Source: Microcebus murinus
Lineage: Eukaryota; Chordata; Mammalia; Primates; Cheirogaleidae
Length of the DNA stretch: 64,000 nt
Direction: 5' to 3'
Assembly (NCBI RefSeq): GCF_040939455.1
Contig: NC_134117.1
Coordinates: forward strand, 61,712,501 to 61,776,500
In this document: positions 12,266-24,929 of the stretch, in pieces
Position numbering within the stretch: the stretch's first letter is position 1
How the letters are laid out: each line of letters begins with the position of its first letter
Notes under the pieces: model-generated
Database searches by the model: none
What the model saw: the letters and a program-made list of their open reading frames with translations, nothing else
Told to the model about the DNA's origin: nothing
Position numbers and translations under genes: made by a program

Positions 12266-13673
12266 AGGGTAGAGAGAGGAGGATCTTTCTCATGTTTCCA
12301 GATGCCTGGAAAATGAAGGAACTGATGAGGTTTGTTAGTTGTTCCTGCCGCCTTGAGGTTTGTAAAGAACCTGGTTCCAACTGCCAAATAGAGAAAAAAA
12401 GAAAAAACAAAAAACCTCTTTGCCTGACCCAAGTAGAATTAAATTTAGCCTTATTCTGGCAAACAAGTGTCCTGAGAAAGTAGTATACCTATGAACCAGA
12501 ATAAGACCCCAAGATTTCTCATAGGACTTTAAAAAAGTTAAAGAACAAGCTATTCCTTAATAGTAATCTCTGTTCTTTATTTGTAGATGGGTCATATTTC
12601 TTTATGATCACATTCATTTAAAATTATTCTCATTTTCAGCCTGCAGGTCAGGAATCATCTTGTCCCCCTCCAGGTCAGTGTCCTTATCCTAGTGGCTTTC
12701 CTCCAGTGGCAGGAGGTGCTTACCCACAAGCGCCCAGTAGTGGCTACCCAGGAGCTGGAGGCTTCCCTGCACCTGGAGGTTCTCCATCCCCTGGAGGCTG
12801 TCCTGGTGCCCCACAGCCAGGGGGAGCTGCATCCTATCCCGGAGGTGAGTTCTGGCTGTGGCACTAGTAATGATTTGGGACAGTTGTAACACTTTCCTTC
12901 TGTCCTCGAATCCTGTTCATTCTTGCTTGTTTTGTCTGAGGTCAGAGTCGCTCTTAACTACCCTTAGACAGTAAGGGACCTAGCTGGCACAATAGGGATA
13001 AAGTTCTCAGGGGGCACGAAAGCTGGGAGCAGTTTGCGAAATTCCGTTGTGAAGGGAAATGCAATAAACTTAATGGTAATAAAGGACCAATATATAATCC
13101 TTTGGTTATTTGTAACCTTTTTTGGTTTGTTTGTTTGTTTGTTTTTTAAATGGAGAAGTGGTTGCTTCATATGGTTATTTGTAATCTTATGACCTGTTAA
13201 GACACTCGAATTAACATGACTCTGGCCTTTAGGACAGCTTTATCCAAATGTTAAAAACACAGACTTCATGCTTTTGTATTGTAAATTAATAGGAAGATGA
13301 ATGAAATAAAATTTAAAAATTTTTATCTTTTACTGAGGAAGGGATTGGTGAGAAGTTGAAGTTCTGAGTTTACACAAAAAGGGACTGCTGGTACAGCTTT
13401 AATCTCATATTTGTCCATTGTTAACAATAGAAATTTTTCTAAAGTTATCTCTTTAATCATGGAACTGTCACTATAGTCGATCACACTGTTCTTTTCTCTA
13501 GTTCCCCCCGGCCAAGGATTTGGAGTCCCACCAGGGGGAGCAGGCTTTTCTGGCTACTCACAGCCACCTTCGCAGTCTCAAGGCTGGGCCAGCACAGGTC
13601 CTGCTACCTGGTAGGTACCAGCTGACCACAAAAAACGACATCATGAGATTTTGAGTTTTCAGTTGCCATCGAG

Positions 13674-14233
13674 CTATACAGAGATAGGGTAAAGATTTGA
13701 TATAGGAAATCAGAAATGTTTCCCAGTAGGGCTACTAAGAAATCAAGACCTACTGGTTACCATGTTTAAAGACCTACCAATTACTACAGGGACATAAAGA
13801 TAAAACAGATACATCGGAGTCCTAAAGGAATAGTGAGAGATAAATATATGAGAAATGAGAAACAACTGAAAGCACATATAGGGTACTTAGTGATTCGTGA
13901 ACATTAGAAAACCTTACTCACTTCACTGCTATAATCCAAAGAAACAGGAGAGAAAACAGGATAGGAAGGAAAGGACTCTGTATTGATCTGAAAGAAGGGT
14001 GGAAAGTATAAAGGTAAAAGTGGAAAACAAAAACCACCCTTCATAAACCACTGCCAGAAATCCAATCAACAAATTGCCCAAGTTCATAGTTATAACTGCT
14101 AGTAAGGGCAAGGCAGAGGTAATACAACCAAAACCAATGCCAAGAGCCAATGTGAATCTCTAGGATAAACTATGAGCATCATCACCTGTGAGAAGGACCT
14201 ATGCTTGTCTTATCAAAATCATCAGGACCGTAT
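13674..14233. other. Spacer, unassigned sequence
   Basis: No confident gene. A hydrophobic open frame on the minus strand (13929-14150) is present without splice or start support and was not called. The left end is the palindrome breakpoint. Confidence 0.4.
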
Positions 14234-14237
14234 TTAA

Positions 14238-14582
14238 CCACTTTGGTACGAGCGTCGACTGTAGTCAACAGCCACAGATGAACGCGCACAGCGACTTTAG
14301 CCGACAGCCGTGAGATGACTTTTCTAATTTTTCATTTATCAAAATAAAATTGTGAACATCTAAAAATAATGTAATGAAAGCATATGTTTATGTTACCGAT
14401 TCTGATTTATATTACAAGTAAAGCTGCCTGTGAAGTAAAACAAGCTTTCAGTGCTTTAAAGCTTTCCTCATCACACAAGAGCAAAACAGATTCGCCGTGA
14501 ATGCACAGCACCAACTACCGTGCGGACTATGAGTGCCAGCTGTGGGCAAGGTTTCGCGGCGGTGAGCGCCGTACCGAAGTGG
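14238..14582. mobile_element. Non-autonomous piggyBac-like MITE with TTAA target duplication
   Basis: A 345-bp element is bounded by TTAA at 14234-14237 and 14583-14586. The termini are inverted: the left reads CCACTTTGGTACG and the right, reverse-complemented, CCACTTCGGTACG (12 of 13 matching). CpG-rich subterminal blocks (agcgtcgact..., gcggcggtgagcgc) surround an AT-rich core with no transposase frame. TTAA duplication and CC-starting termini are hallmarks of the piggyBac superfamily. The element lies only in the unique spacer, so it has no mirror copy. Confidence 0.8.
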
Positions 14583-14756
14583 TTAAAGCAGATCGACTAA
14601 AGGGGGCACAAGTTCTATCAGAAGCAAAGATTAAAGTGTTATGTTATTGTCACAGACTGTTTCCTCTGCTTCATGGAAACCTCTCATGTCAGCAAAGGAG
14701 TGGTGCCCTTCTTGGGCATTATCCATTTACATAGACTGAACTGAAATGGCAGGATT

Positions 14757-15053
14757 ATGCCAAACATGGTGGTTCATGCCTGTAATCCCAAAACTTTGGG
14801 ATGCTGAGGCAGGAGGATTGCTGGAGGCCAGGAGTTTGGGACCAGCCTGGGCAACATAAAGAGACCCCCTGTCTACAAAGACATTTAAAAATTAGCCAGG
14901 CATGATAGCATGTGCCTGTACTGCTACTGGGAAGGCTTAGGTGAGAGGATCACTTCAGCTCAGGAGTTCAAGCTCACAGTGAATTGTGATTGCACCTCTG
15001 TATTCCAGCCTGGGTGACAGAGTAAGACTGTCTCAAAAACAAAAACAAAAAAA
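14757..15053 (+). mobile_element. Alu SINE in the spacer, plus strand
   Basis: Dimeric Alu reading catggtggttcatgcctgta and ending in an A-rich tail (aaaaacaaaaacaaaaaaag). It abuts the minus-strand ANXA7-like exon at 15070 and has no mirror copy. Confidence 0.88.
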
Positions 15054-15253
15054 GTAGGAGTGAACATACCTGACCAGGGAAAGGAGCTTGTCCTCCAGGA
15101 TACTGTCCTCCAGGAAAGCCACCTATGTGTTTTAAAAAAAAGTATAACAAATAGGGATTACATAATCGAATTTTTGAAAACAGCATTATAAATATGGAAA
15201 CATAAGAACATTCACACTGTTTATTAAGTAGGATCATTTTTAAAATATTATAA

Positions 15254-15580
<327 letters not shown>

Positions 15581-17344
15581 AAGAACAGTTTTAATATTCC
15601 ATGTTCTACGTAAGATCCTAACAAACAATACTTATTCCCCCCACACGCACACTTGAACCAGATTAAATTCTGATTCCATCTGGAATGGTTATCAGGATAT
15701 AATTCTGGCGGTCATTTCATCTGTGGTACAGGATTCAGCAGAGAAGTGAAAGTTCCTGAAGGTTTTTCTTTTTGGCCTTGGGACAGATTTTTTAATAGTA
15801 AAAGGGGTCCTTACTTCATTTTCCTGATTACGCTTTTCCATCAAATTAATATATTTCATGAAAACATATATTTAAAATTACTTGTAGAAACACATACACA
15901 TTTACTGAAGACCATCCCAAACATAAACTAAGTTCTCTCGATGGCAACTGAAAACTCAAAATCTCATGATGTCGTTTTTTGTGGTCAGCTGGTACCTACC
16001 AGGTAGCAGGACCTGTGCTGGCCCAGCCTTGAGACTGCGAAGGTGGCTGTGAGTAGCCAGAAAAGCCTGCTCCCCCTGGTGGGACTCCAAATCCTTGGCC
16101 GGGGGGAACTAGAGAAAAGAACAGTGTGATCGACTATAGTGACAGTTCCATGATTAAAGAGATAACTTTAGAAAAATTTCTATTGTTAACAATGGACAAA
16201 TATGAGATTAAAGCTGTACCAGCAGTCCCTTTTTGTGTAAACTCAGAACTTCAACTTCTCACCAATCCCTTCCTCAGTAAAAGATAAAAATTTTTAAATT
16301 TTATTTCATTCATCTTCCTATTAATTTACAATACAAAAGCATGAAGTCTGTGTTTTTAACATTTGGATAAAGCTGTCCTAAAGGCCAGAGTCATGTTAAT
16401 TCGAGTGTCTTAACAGGTCATAAGATTACAAATAACCATATGAAGCAACCACTTCTCCATTTAAAAAACAAACAAACAAACAAACCAAAAAAGGTTACAA
16501 ATAACCAAAGGATTATATATTGGTCCTTTATTACCATTAAGTTTATTGCATTTCCCTTCACAACGGAATTTCGCAAACTGCTCCCAGCTTTCGTGCCCCC
16601 TGAGAACTTTATCCCTATTGTGCCAGCTAGGTCCCTTACTGTCTAAGGGTAGTTAAGAGCGACTCTGACCTCAGACAAAACAAGCAAGAATGAACAGGAT
16701 TCGAGGACAGAAGGAAAGTGTTACAACTGTCCCAAATCATTACTAGTGCCACAGCCAGAACTCACCTCCGGGATAGGATGCAGCTCCCCCTGGCTGTGGG
16801 GCACCAGGACAGCCTCCAGGGGATGGAGAACCTCCAGGTGCAGGGAAGCCTCCAGCTCCTGGGTAGCCACTACTGGGCGCTTGTGGGTAAGCACCTCCTG
16901 CCACTGGAGGAAAGCCACTAGGATAAGGACACTGACCTGGAGGGGGACAAGATGATTCCTGACCTGCAGGCTGAAAATGAGAATAATTTTAAATGAATGT
17001 GATCATAAAGAAATATGACCCATCTACAAATAAAGAACAGAGATTACTATTAAGGAATAGCTTGTTCTTTAACTTTTTTAAAGTCCTATGAGAAATCTTG
17101 GGGTCTTATTCTGGTTCATAGGTATACTACTTTCTCAGGACACTTGTTTGCCAGAATAAGGCTAAATTTAATTCTACTTGGGTCAGGCAAAGAGGTTTTT
17201 TGTTTTTTCTTTTTTTCTCTATTTGGCAGTTGGAACCAGGTTCTTTACAAACCTCAAGGCGGCAGGAACAACTAACAAACCTCATCAGTTCCTTCATTTT
17301 CCAGGCATCTGGAAACATGAGAAAGATCCTCCTCTCTCTACCCT

Positions 17345-17649
17345 AAAGAGGAATTCAGCGGCCGGTGTGGTAGCTCACGCCTGCAATCCTAGCACTCTGG
17401 TAGACTGAGGCGGGAGGATTGCTTGAGGTGAGGAGTTCAAAGCCAGCTTGAGCAAGACCAAGACCCTGTCTCTACTGAAAATAGAAAAAAATTAGCTACA
17501 TGTGGTGGTGTGAGCCTCTGGCCCAGCTACTCGGGAGGCTCAAAGAGAAGGATCATGTGAGCCCAGGAGTTGCTGTGAACTAGGCTGACACCACAGTATT
17601 CTAGCCTGGTCAACAGAGCGAGATACTGTCTCAAAAAAAAGAGGAATTC
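17345..17649 (+). mobile_element. Alu SINE with 12-bp target duplication, right arm
   Basis: Mirror copy of 11961-12265, with the same flanking duplications at 17345-17356 and 17638-17649. Confidence 0.9.
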
Positions 17650-17966
17650 ATAGCTTGCTTGCAACATACCTGGATTTGCTGCATAATGTTTAAAAAAAAA
17701 AAAAAAGAAAAGATGACCTGAGTCACAAACAGAGTGTGACATTTTGGACTTCACGGTTCAAACCACAAAATGACTAAGAGTGGCAGAGATTGTTACCTGC
17801 TCACTAAACTCTCTCTTCCCAGGCCATAAAGCTAGAGACACTACATTTCCCTGACCCCCTAATAGTTGGGTAGGACCATGATTGAATAGCAGTGAATAAA
17901 CATACAGAGAAGTGATGTACACCACTTCCAGCCTAGCCCCTAAAAACCTCTGCCCAACCTCTATGC

Positions 17967-18113
17967 TCGGCCGGGTAAGGTGGCTCACTCCTGTAATCCT
18001 AGCACTCTGGGAAGCCAAGGCGGGCGGACTGCTCGAGGTCAGGAGTTCAAAACCAGCCTGACCAAGAGCAAGACCGCATCTCTACTAGAAATAGAAAGAA
18101 ATTAATTGGCCAA

Positions 18114-18157
<44 letters not shown>

Positions 18158-18342
18158 AAACATTAGCCAGGCATGGCGGCACATGTCTGTAGCCCCAGCT
18201 ACTCGGGAGGCTGAGGCAGGAGGATCACTTTAGCCCAGGAGTTTGAGGTTCCTCTGAACTAGGCTGCCTCCATGGCACTCACTCAAGCCTGGGCAACAAA
18301 GTGAGACTCTGTCTCAAAAAAAAAAAAAAAAAAAAAAAAAAA
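17967..18342 (+). mobile_element. Alu SINE with internal AT microsatellite, right arm
   Basis: Mirror copy of 11268-11643. The 27-nt A tail and the AT tract have exactly the same lengths as in the left arm. Confidence 0.9.
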
Positions 18343-19385
18343 TCCTCTATGCTCACTCTCTTCCTTCATCTGTCAGCTATACGTAGAGGATGCAGTGGAA
18401 GATTCTAAGGCACCAAAGGGTGGTATTATAAAATCAAACAAAGGAGGAGTCTGGGAACCTGAACTACTACATGAAACAAAGCCCCCTCCCACCCAACTCC
18501 TACCGCACCACTAACTTCCAGGAGACTGAAGCAAGCAAGAAACATGTTTTTATTGTGATGAGCCACTGAGGTTTGGGGGTTGTCTGTTTCAGCAACTACA
18601 CTGACTGAAATGGTTGCCAGAGTCCAGTTTAGTCCACAGGGACTTGGGAACATATTCATAGCACTCATCTCTCCTATGATAAATTCACAACAGCTATCTA
18701 TTCACTTTGCATGAGTATACACATATTATCATTAACCTGTATAGGCCTCTTTCTATTCTCCCAGTGTTAGATAACAGCACTTCATACTTAAGAGTATGAA
18801 ACTGAAATGCTTAATTCTTACTATGCCTCAGCTCTCAGTTGAGTCCTCACAGTAGTACAGCTATCAACAAGGTGGAAGTCTGTAGCACATTTATAAAATG
18901 TACTCCAAATACTAAAAATCTCAGAACCACAAAATCCAGGGCCCTCTGATCCACTGTAGTTTGTTTCTAAGTCAAGCCCTTTTTAAATATTTTAATAACC
19001 TTCCAACACGAAGGCTAAAACCCAGTGATTCATGGCATGTGCTTAGCTTACATAAATGTCTTATTGGCTCATATAGCACTTAACATTTTTAAAAACTTCC
19101 ACATTTTAAAAAATTTGGTGCATGAGGCTCCCGTTTCAATCCCCAGCACCTCCACCAAAAGAAAACAAAATTGGGGCAATTTTGCATAAAATCAGGTTCC
19201 TGGCTTTACCTGAAGAATTAGAGTATCTAGCAACACTGGGATGGCCTCCCTGCACGGCCGAATCAAGCTACAGCTGGGTGTGGATGAGGCGAGTGCTTCT
19301 GAGTTCCCCCATAACCCCTGCCTTCACTCACTTATTCTACACAGTACCTCTGATCTAGCATATCTGTAAGAGCAGTAGTGGGCTA

Positions 19386-19423
19386 CTCCTATACACCACC
19401 TGTTTCGAGGTAGTGTATAGGAG
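19386..19423. other. Near-perfect 16-bp hairpin, right arm
   Basis: Mirror copy of 10187-10224. Confidence 0.7.
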
Positions 19424-20452
19424 GACATGAGTTATTTTAAGAACTCATTTAACAACTCATAACTCGAGGACATGAGTTATTTTAATATTATAAGCGGCAA
19501 TACTTACAGGATATCCAGGGAAAGGTGGGTAGCCTGTAGGAGGATAGCCTGGGTACCACATTCTGTAGCAATAAAACATGTCCTCTGTAATTTCCTATAA
19601 GGGTTAAGGATTTTGAAGATATACAGATAGACACACAACACAAGGTTTTATGCAAAATATTCCTTCTTTCCAAAGAGTCTGTCAGGTACTAAAACGAGGA
19701 TACTGGTGGTAGAACCTTATAAAATACTTCTTCATTTCACCATTTGAGCTCCATTTGAGCTAATGGAGTTGGTATAGCAAAAGTTCCAAATTCCTTGTCA
19801 TACCACACAATTTTTGTCATACCTCAATTTATTAGTACTACTATTTAATATTTTTCTTTAAGCAGATTAATATTTAACTTAAATTTGTTTCATACCACTT
19901 GCATAAATGGAGAACTTACCATAGGTTTCTTGCCACAAATAGATGGTAATACTAAAATGAATACATAAATATTAAAATAAAAAAATGCTTTCTAGGTGCC
20001 ACAGAAATCTCCTTGTATGGTGAAACCATATTATGAGAAACAATGGTATAACGGTTAAAAGTTAACATTCTAGAGTCACACATACCCAGATTAAGCCCTG
20101 GCATTTTATTTAACTTTTGATTATTGCAACTTTCAAGCTTATTCAAAAGTAAAGATAAACCCATGGATCCATCACCCAACTGCAACAACTACCAATTCAT
20201 AGACAATCTTGTTTCTTTAATACTCTCACTGACTCCCCACCACTCCACTGGATTATTCTGAGGCAAATTGCAGACATTATATCCTTTTAACCTATATATA
20301 AACCTATATATACCCCAGTATATATCTCTAGAAACAAAGACTTTGTTAAAATGATTAACAAGGCTGCTGTAAAAATATAACCATGTTTCGACGTCATGAT
20401 GTACTTGAAAAATAACCTATATAGGCATGTCATTATCATCCTTCTTAGTAAC

Positions 20453-20754
20453 TTTTTTTTTTTTTTTTTTTTGAGACAGAGTCTGTCTTTGTTGTCCAGG
20501 CTAAAGTGCCATGGCGTCAGCCTAGCTCACAGCAACCTCAAACTTCTGGGTTCAAGTGATCCTCCTGCCTCAGCCTCCTGAGTAGCTGGGACTACAGGCA
20601 TGCACCACCACACCCAGCTAAGTTCTTTCTATTTTTAGTAGAAAGGGGGTTTCACTCTTGCTCAGGCTGGTCTGGAACTCTTGACCTCAAGCAGTCCTCC
20701 TGCCTCAGCCTCCGAAGGTGCTAGGATTACAGGGGTGAGCCACCATGCCCAGCC
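20453..20754 (-). mobile_element. Alu SINE (strepsirrhine-type), right arm
   Basis: Mirror copy of 8856-9157, with the poly(T) at the low-coordinate end. Confidence 0.93.
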
Positions 20755-20876
20755 AGTTTCTGAATATCAACGTGTGACTATTGAAATTTCCAGTAATCTT
20801 TTAAATGTTTTTACTATTTTATTTTGCAATTGTTTATTGACCTCAGGGTAAAAAATTTCAAACATTTAAAAGCAGA

Positions 20877-21004
20877 CGGCCAGGTGCAGTGGCTCACACC
20901 TGTAATCGCAGCACTTTGAGAGGCCAAGACAGAAGGATTGTTTAGGCCAGGAGTTTCAGATCCACCTGGACAACACATGGAGATCCCCACACCCCTCTAC
21001 AAAA
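20877..21004 (+). mobile_element. Alu left-monomer (FLAM-like) fragment, right arm
   Basis: Mirror copy of 8606-8733. It reads ggccaggtgcagtggctcac and onward. Confidence 0.75.
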
Positions 21005-21049
21005 CCTGGCATACAATTCCTAAAATCCTTAATGTCCAAAGTGACACCT

Positions 21050-21565
21050 TTTTGTATCCTAATGAGTTGACTGATGGCTAGGTAGCTTCAGGACAGGGTT
21101 GATCACCAGAAAGTTCACCATGGATTAGAGGGTTGAGATTTTCAGCACCTCCAACCTACAGAGAGGGGAGAGGGGCTGAAGGTTAAGTTGATCACCAGTG
21201 CTTTAATCAATCGTCACACGGTATGTAATGACGCCTCCACAAAACCCCAAAGGACAGGGTTCAGAGAGCTTCCAGAGAGCTGAACACGTGAAGGTTGCTC
21301 AAGGGTTGCGCTCTCAGAGAGGGCATGGAAGCTCTGCATCCCTTCCTCCAAAGCTCTCCACGTGCATCATCTGTATTCTTTGTAATATTCTTCGTAATAA
21401 ACTGGTAAACACGTTTACCTGAATTCTGTGAGCTGCTCTAGAAAATTAGTTGAACACAAAGGGGGGTTGTGGAACCCCAACTGGAACCCAGTCGTCAGAA
21501 GTTCTGATCAGACTTGGAACTGATTGGGGGGGGAGGGTGTTCAGTCTTGTGGGACTGAGCCTTCA
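21050..21565. mobile_element. Old LTR-like repeat, right arm
   Basis: Mirror copy of 8045-8560. Confidence 0.45.
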
Positions 21566-22684
21566 ACTTGTGGGATCTGACGTATATGTATAGAATATCC
21601 CTGAAAAGATACTTGAGGTAGCAAACAGTGGCTGCCTCCTAGGAGGAGAGCTGGGGCACAATGAGACTTACCTTTCAATGTACCTTTAGTCCTTTCAGAA
21701 TGGTGCACACATCATCTATTCAAAAAGTAGACTTTTTAAAAAGTTTTTGTAAAAAGTTAAACAAACCCCAGGATGACTCAACAAATTACTCAACTTTGCT
21801 CAAGGGAATAAGACCAGACTGGTGAACCAGAGCTTTTCTTTTCAACATTTTCTGTCACAACCACTTCGAAAATCATTCTTGGTTCTCCAAACCATCTCCA
21901 CCCAGTGAGTCGGCTAGTCAAAGGGTTGGGTCTCACTATAGGTGTCTCATAGATGGCATGAAGCCCAGGAACACAAGAGGCAGCTGTTGCGAATTTGCCA
22001 GGGGGGGGGGAGAGGGGCACAAACAGGAAGGGCAGCTGAAGATGGACATCAGCAGCTAAGATTTTCCAAAACTAGCCACTAGGTTTAGAAGGGCCATTTA
22101 AATCAGACAGCAATTTGGATAAAGAATGAGGCATGGCTAGGATTCTGCAGGAACAAGTAGAGACTGCCACCCACCCACCAGTGAAGACTGAATGATGGCT
22201 TAAGTTTACAGTGGCCAAAACTAGCTCCTTACCTAAGGTGCCTTATCTGGTCCTTGATATCCCTTCCTTGCCTTACCTAATGACTCATTACACTCCTTGC
22301 CTAATTAGGACAGATTACTTTAGCAGATTAGCTCCTTATCAGCTGGCAGAAATTAGGGAGTTTAAAGGCAGTCAGAAGACCAGAGACCATGCAGACAATG
22401 GCCCACTCTGCACCTTGCAGTCTATTTTCACTTCCTTTCAGCTTGCATTAAAGTCCTTTTTCTCTTAATAAAAAAAGGCTGTGGGAAGATATAGTCTTCA
22501 TTTCTGTCACTTTATGGACATCCGCCATCTCCCTCTGTTTCTTGGTTTCCTTGGGGATGGACAAGTATCACCACACATTAGCTGGTCAGCGAGCAAGAAT
22601 CTAAACTGGAATGTGACCCCAAAACTGTTTCCAAGAATTGTAAATCTGAGTAAACTGAGGTTTGTGCGTTCCGTCCTAGCGTTC

Positions 22685-23052
22685 ACTTATCATTGCTGTG
22701 AGACATTGAAAAAGTCCTAAGAAAATGGGAATATTTGAGACTCCAGTACACATCTATTAGAATGAATGGGAACACCACTTTGGAAAACAATTTGGTGGTT
22801 TGGTAAAATACAAGGGACAGGTCTACATTGACAGAAAGCAGAGCCCTGGTGGCCTGGGGTAGGGCAGGAAAGGAGGGATTACACAGAGAAAGGTCCAACT
22901 CTTGGGGATGATGGAAATGTTCATTCTTTTAATTGTGGTGACAGTTTCACAGGTGTATATACATTGGTCAAAATTCCTCAAATTGTACATTTAGTATGTG
23001 CAGTTTATTATATGTCAATTATCCTTCCACAATGATGGTTTTTAAAAAAAAA
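22685..23052 (-). mobile_element. Old L1 (L1M-type) fragment, right arm
   Basis: Mirror copy of 6558-6925. Confidence 0.6.
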
Positions 23053-23536
23053 ATCAAAGGGCATGTGCTCACATGTAGAATCTAAGGCTGTTTCCTCACT
23101 CCAGTGGTAAGAATAAGCCAGAAAACAGAAGAATCCACAAGGCGGAAGGGAGCTCTTCAGGTTTTTAGAGTTAGTTTTCATAAATTTTAATGTCAGAGAA
23201 CAATAGAACTGGTTCTTGCTTTGGCCATGGTTATGTCATCCTGTTTCTTTGAAGTCAGCCTACACTTGGAGTGTGGATTGCCCTGGCAGTTTCTGTGGAA
23301 TGATGGGGTTATTTGAAAATCAGTCTAGCTTGTTGGGTGAGGCGAAAGGACAGTTTCTGGCTGAGTTGAGCTGTGGAAGAACTGGCCCCTGAGCCTGCCT
23401 TGAAAAAGTCTAAGAGAGCCATGTGCAGTGACTATGGCTTGGCTCCTCCTTGAAGAGAAGATGTGAGGAAAGAGTATTTCCCCTGAGGCTGTGGAAGGGC
23501 CGGGAAGCCTAACCCTGACTGTCCTTCCTCACACAG

Positions 23537-24890
23537 TGTCTCTGCGGCGTCCTGAAAGCCCTGTACCGCAGCAAACACGGAGGTCGCAAGGTACAATCCT
23601 GGGCAGAGGAGCTGGCAGGCATCCTCCTGAAGCAGGTGAGTGCCGCGGCAGTAGAGCCATCCTGGACTCCCCTTTCTCCCTGCTTTGGAGGGGACGGCTT
23701 CCCCCCACCAGGGCGCCACTGCACACAGCACAGGTGTCTTTCACGTGGGGATCTCAGCCTTACACACCTCAGGCTTCCCCGGAACAGTGACATGCCTGGA
23801 TTCTGGACACAAAATGAGATCTTTCCAGTGAGGACAGTTGGACACATCTGTATGTTTCCTGGGGTGAAGGGCCTTTGTTGGTCCCCCTGAACTTTGGGAA
23901 AAGGGCAGAAGCCCCAGCCTCTCCATCTGCCTGTGGGAAATGTGCAGACTTCCCTGTTATGGAGTGGAGGAGGACCATTGGTGTTGTCAATGGAAAAAAA
24001 GCGAAACTCTGTAAAATAGTTTTCAAGAGATTTATTCTGAGCCAAATTTGAGGACCATAACCCAGAGCCACTGCCAAGAGACCCTGGGCAAGTGGACTGG
24101 CTGAGGCTGGATACAGTTTGGTTTTTATACATTTCAGGGAGAAAAGATTATAGGTAAAGTCATAAATCAGTACTTGGGAGGCATACATTGGTTTGGTCCA
24201 AAAAGGTGGGCCTACAGGTTATAGGTGGGTTTAAAGATTCTTTGGCTGGCAATTGGCTGAGAGAGTTAGGCTTTATCTAAAAGACCAGAAAGGATATGCT
24301 TAATTTAAGATAAAGGTGTGAGCACTCTGGGAGGTCCAGACAGAAGAATGTTTCAAGTTTAAGATAGGCATCTGCTAGGATTCTTGAGTTAAGATAGGGG
24401 CTTTTTATCTTTTAGGTGATGTTAATGCTATAGCTGAATCAGGTTAGGAAGTAAATGACCCCTTTATTTGGTTAACAAAAGATGCTTAGTGGGGATTTAC
24501 CATTTGTCAGCCTGACTCAGCTGGCCTTCTTAGGAAGGAGTTTTGAGTAAAAGAAAAAGATCAGATTTCAGTCTGCAAAATTTAGCAAAATTGATACTTT
24601 CCTGCTATTTGACTTTTTGGCCACCGTCTTTCTCCCTATGGGGAGGGGAATGTGGATTCCTGGGTTGCATTTTCCTGCTTTCCTTATAGGCAAGCACCAT
24701 GTCTTTCTTGGCTTCATGCCTACATTTCCTCAACCATGCCCAGGGGCCCTGGTTTTAGTCTGAAGGCCATGTTCTCCCTACAGATGAATGACAAAGAGAG
24801 CCAGCCACCACCAATTTGTGAAGAGACCCAAACCTTAGCCTTGAGGGCATTTAACCTGCTGAGTAAATCAACACCTTTCCCTAGCCCCAG

Positions 24891-24929
<39 letters not shown>

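Larger units (their letters stand above)
10016..13610 (+). pseudogene. ANXA7: ANXA7-like 5' fragment, left-arm copy (three exons)
   Basis: Three exons match the Pro/Gly/Tyr-rich N-terminal tail of annexin A7 (synexin), a Ca2+-dependent membrane-fusion protein. Exon 10016-10102 has the start ATG at 10049 and an in-frame ATG upstream at 10031. It reads MWYPGYPPTGYPPFPGYP and ends in a gtaagt donor. Exon 12640-12844 gives the GYPGAGG/PAPGG repeats. Exon 13502-13610 gives VPPGQGFGVPPGGAGFSGY. In the last exon the frame slips: the start reads on to SQSQGWASTGPATW, while the expected PAQ..LPG ending is in another frame, consistent with a net 2-base loss. The copy enters the spacer at 13674. None of the four annexin core repeats follows. 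Introns are retained, so this is a genomic rather than a processed copy. It is probably non-functional. Confidence 0.85.
1..13673. repeat. Left arm of a giant inverted repeat (palindrome)
   Basis: This whole segment is the reverse complement of 15937-29609. Paired positions always sum to 29610, from the first base of the window to the inner edge. I compared several stretches directly (around 1-60, 3961, 7611, 11268, 13441 and 13660) and saw no differences. At the inner edge the arms match through 13673/15937 and diverge at 13674 (c) against 15936. The outer edge is not reached, so the true arm is at least 13,673 bp. The arm contains an ANXA7-like fragment, a helical-repeat gene on the minus strand, and a terminal exon on the plus strand. 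Near-identical long palindromes are known from mammalian sex chromosomes, where gene conversion maintains them. Recent duplication or a fold-back assembly error would give the same picture. Confidence 0.97.

Noticed and set aside
13929..14150. Hydrophobic minus-strand frame in the spacer
   Set aside because: It looks membrane-like but has no splice sites or poly(A) signature, and no family is recognised.
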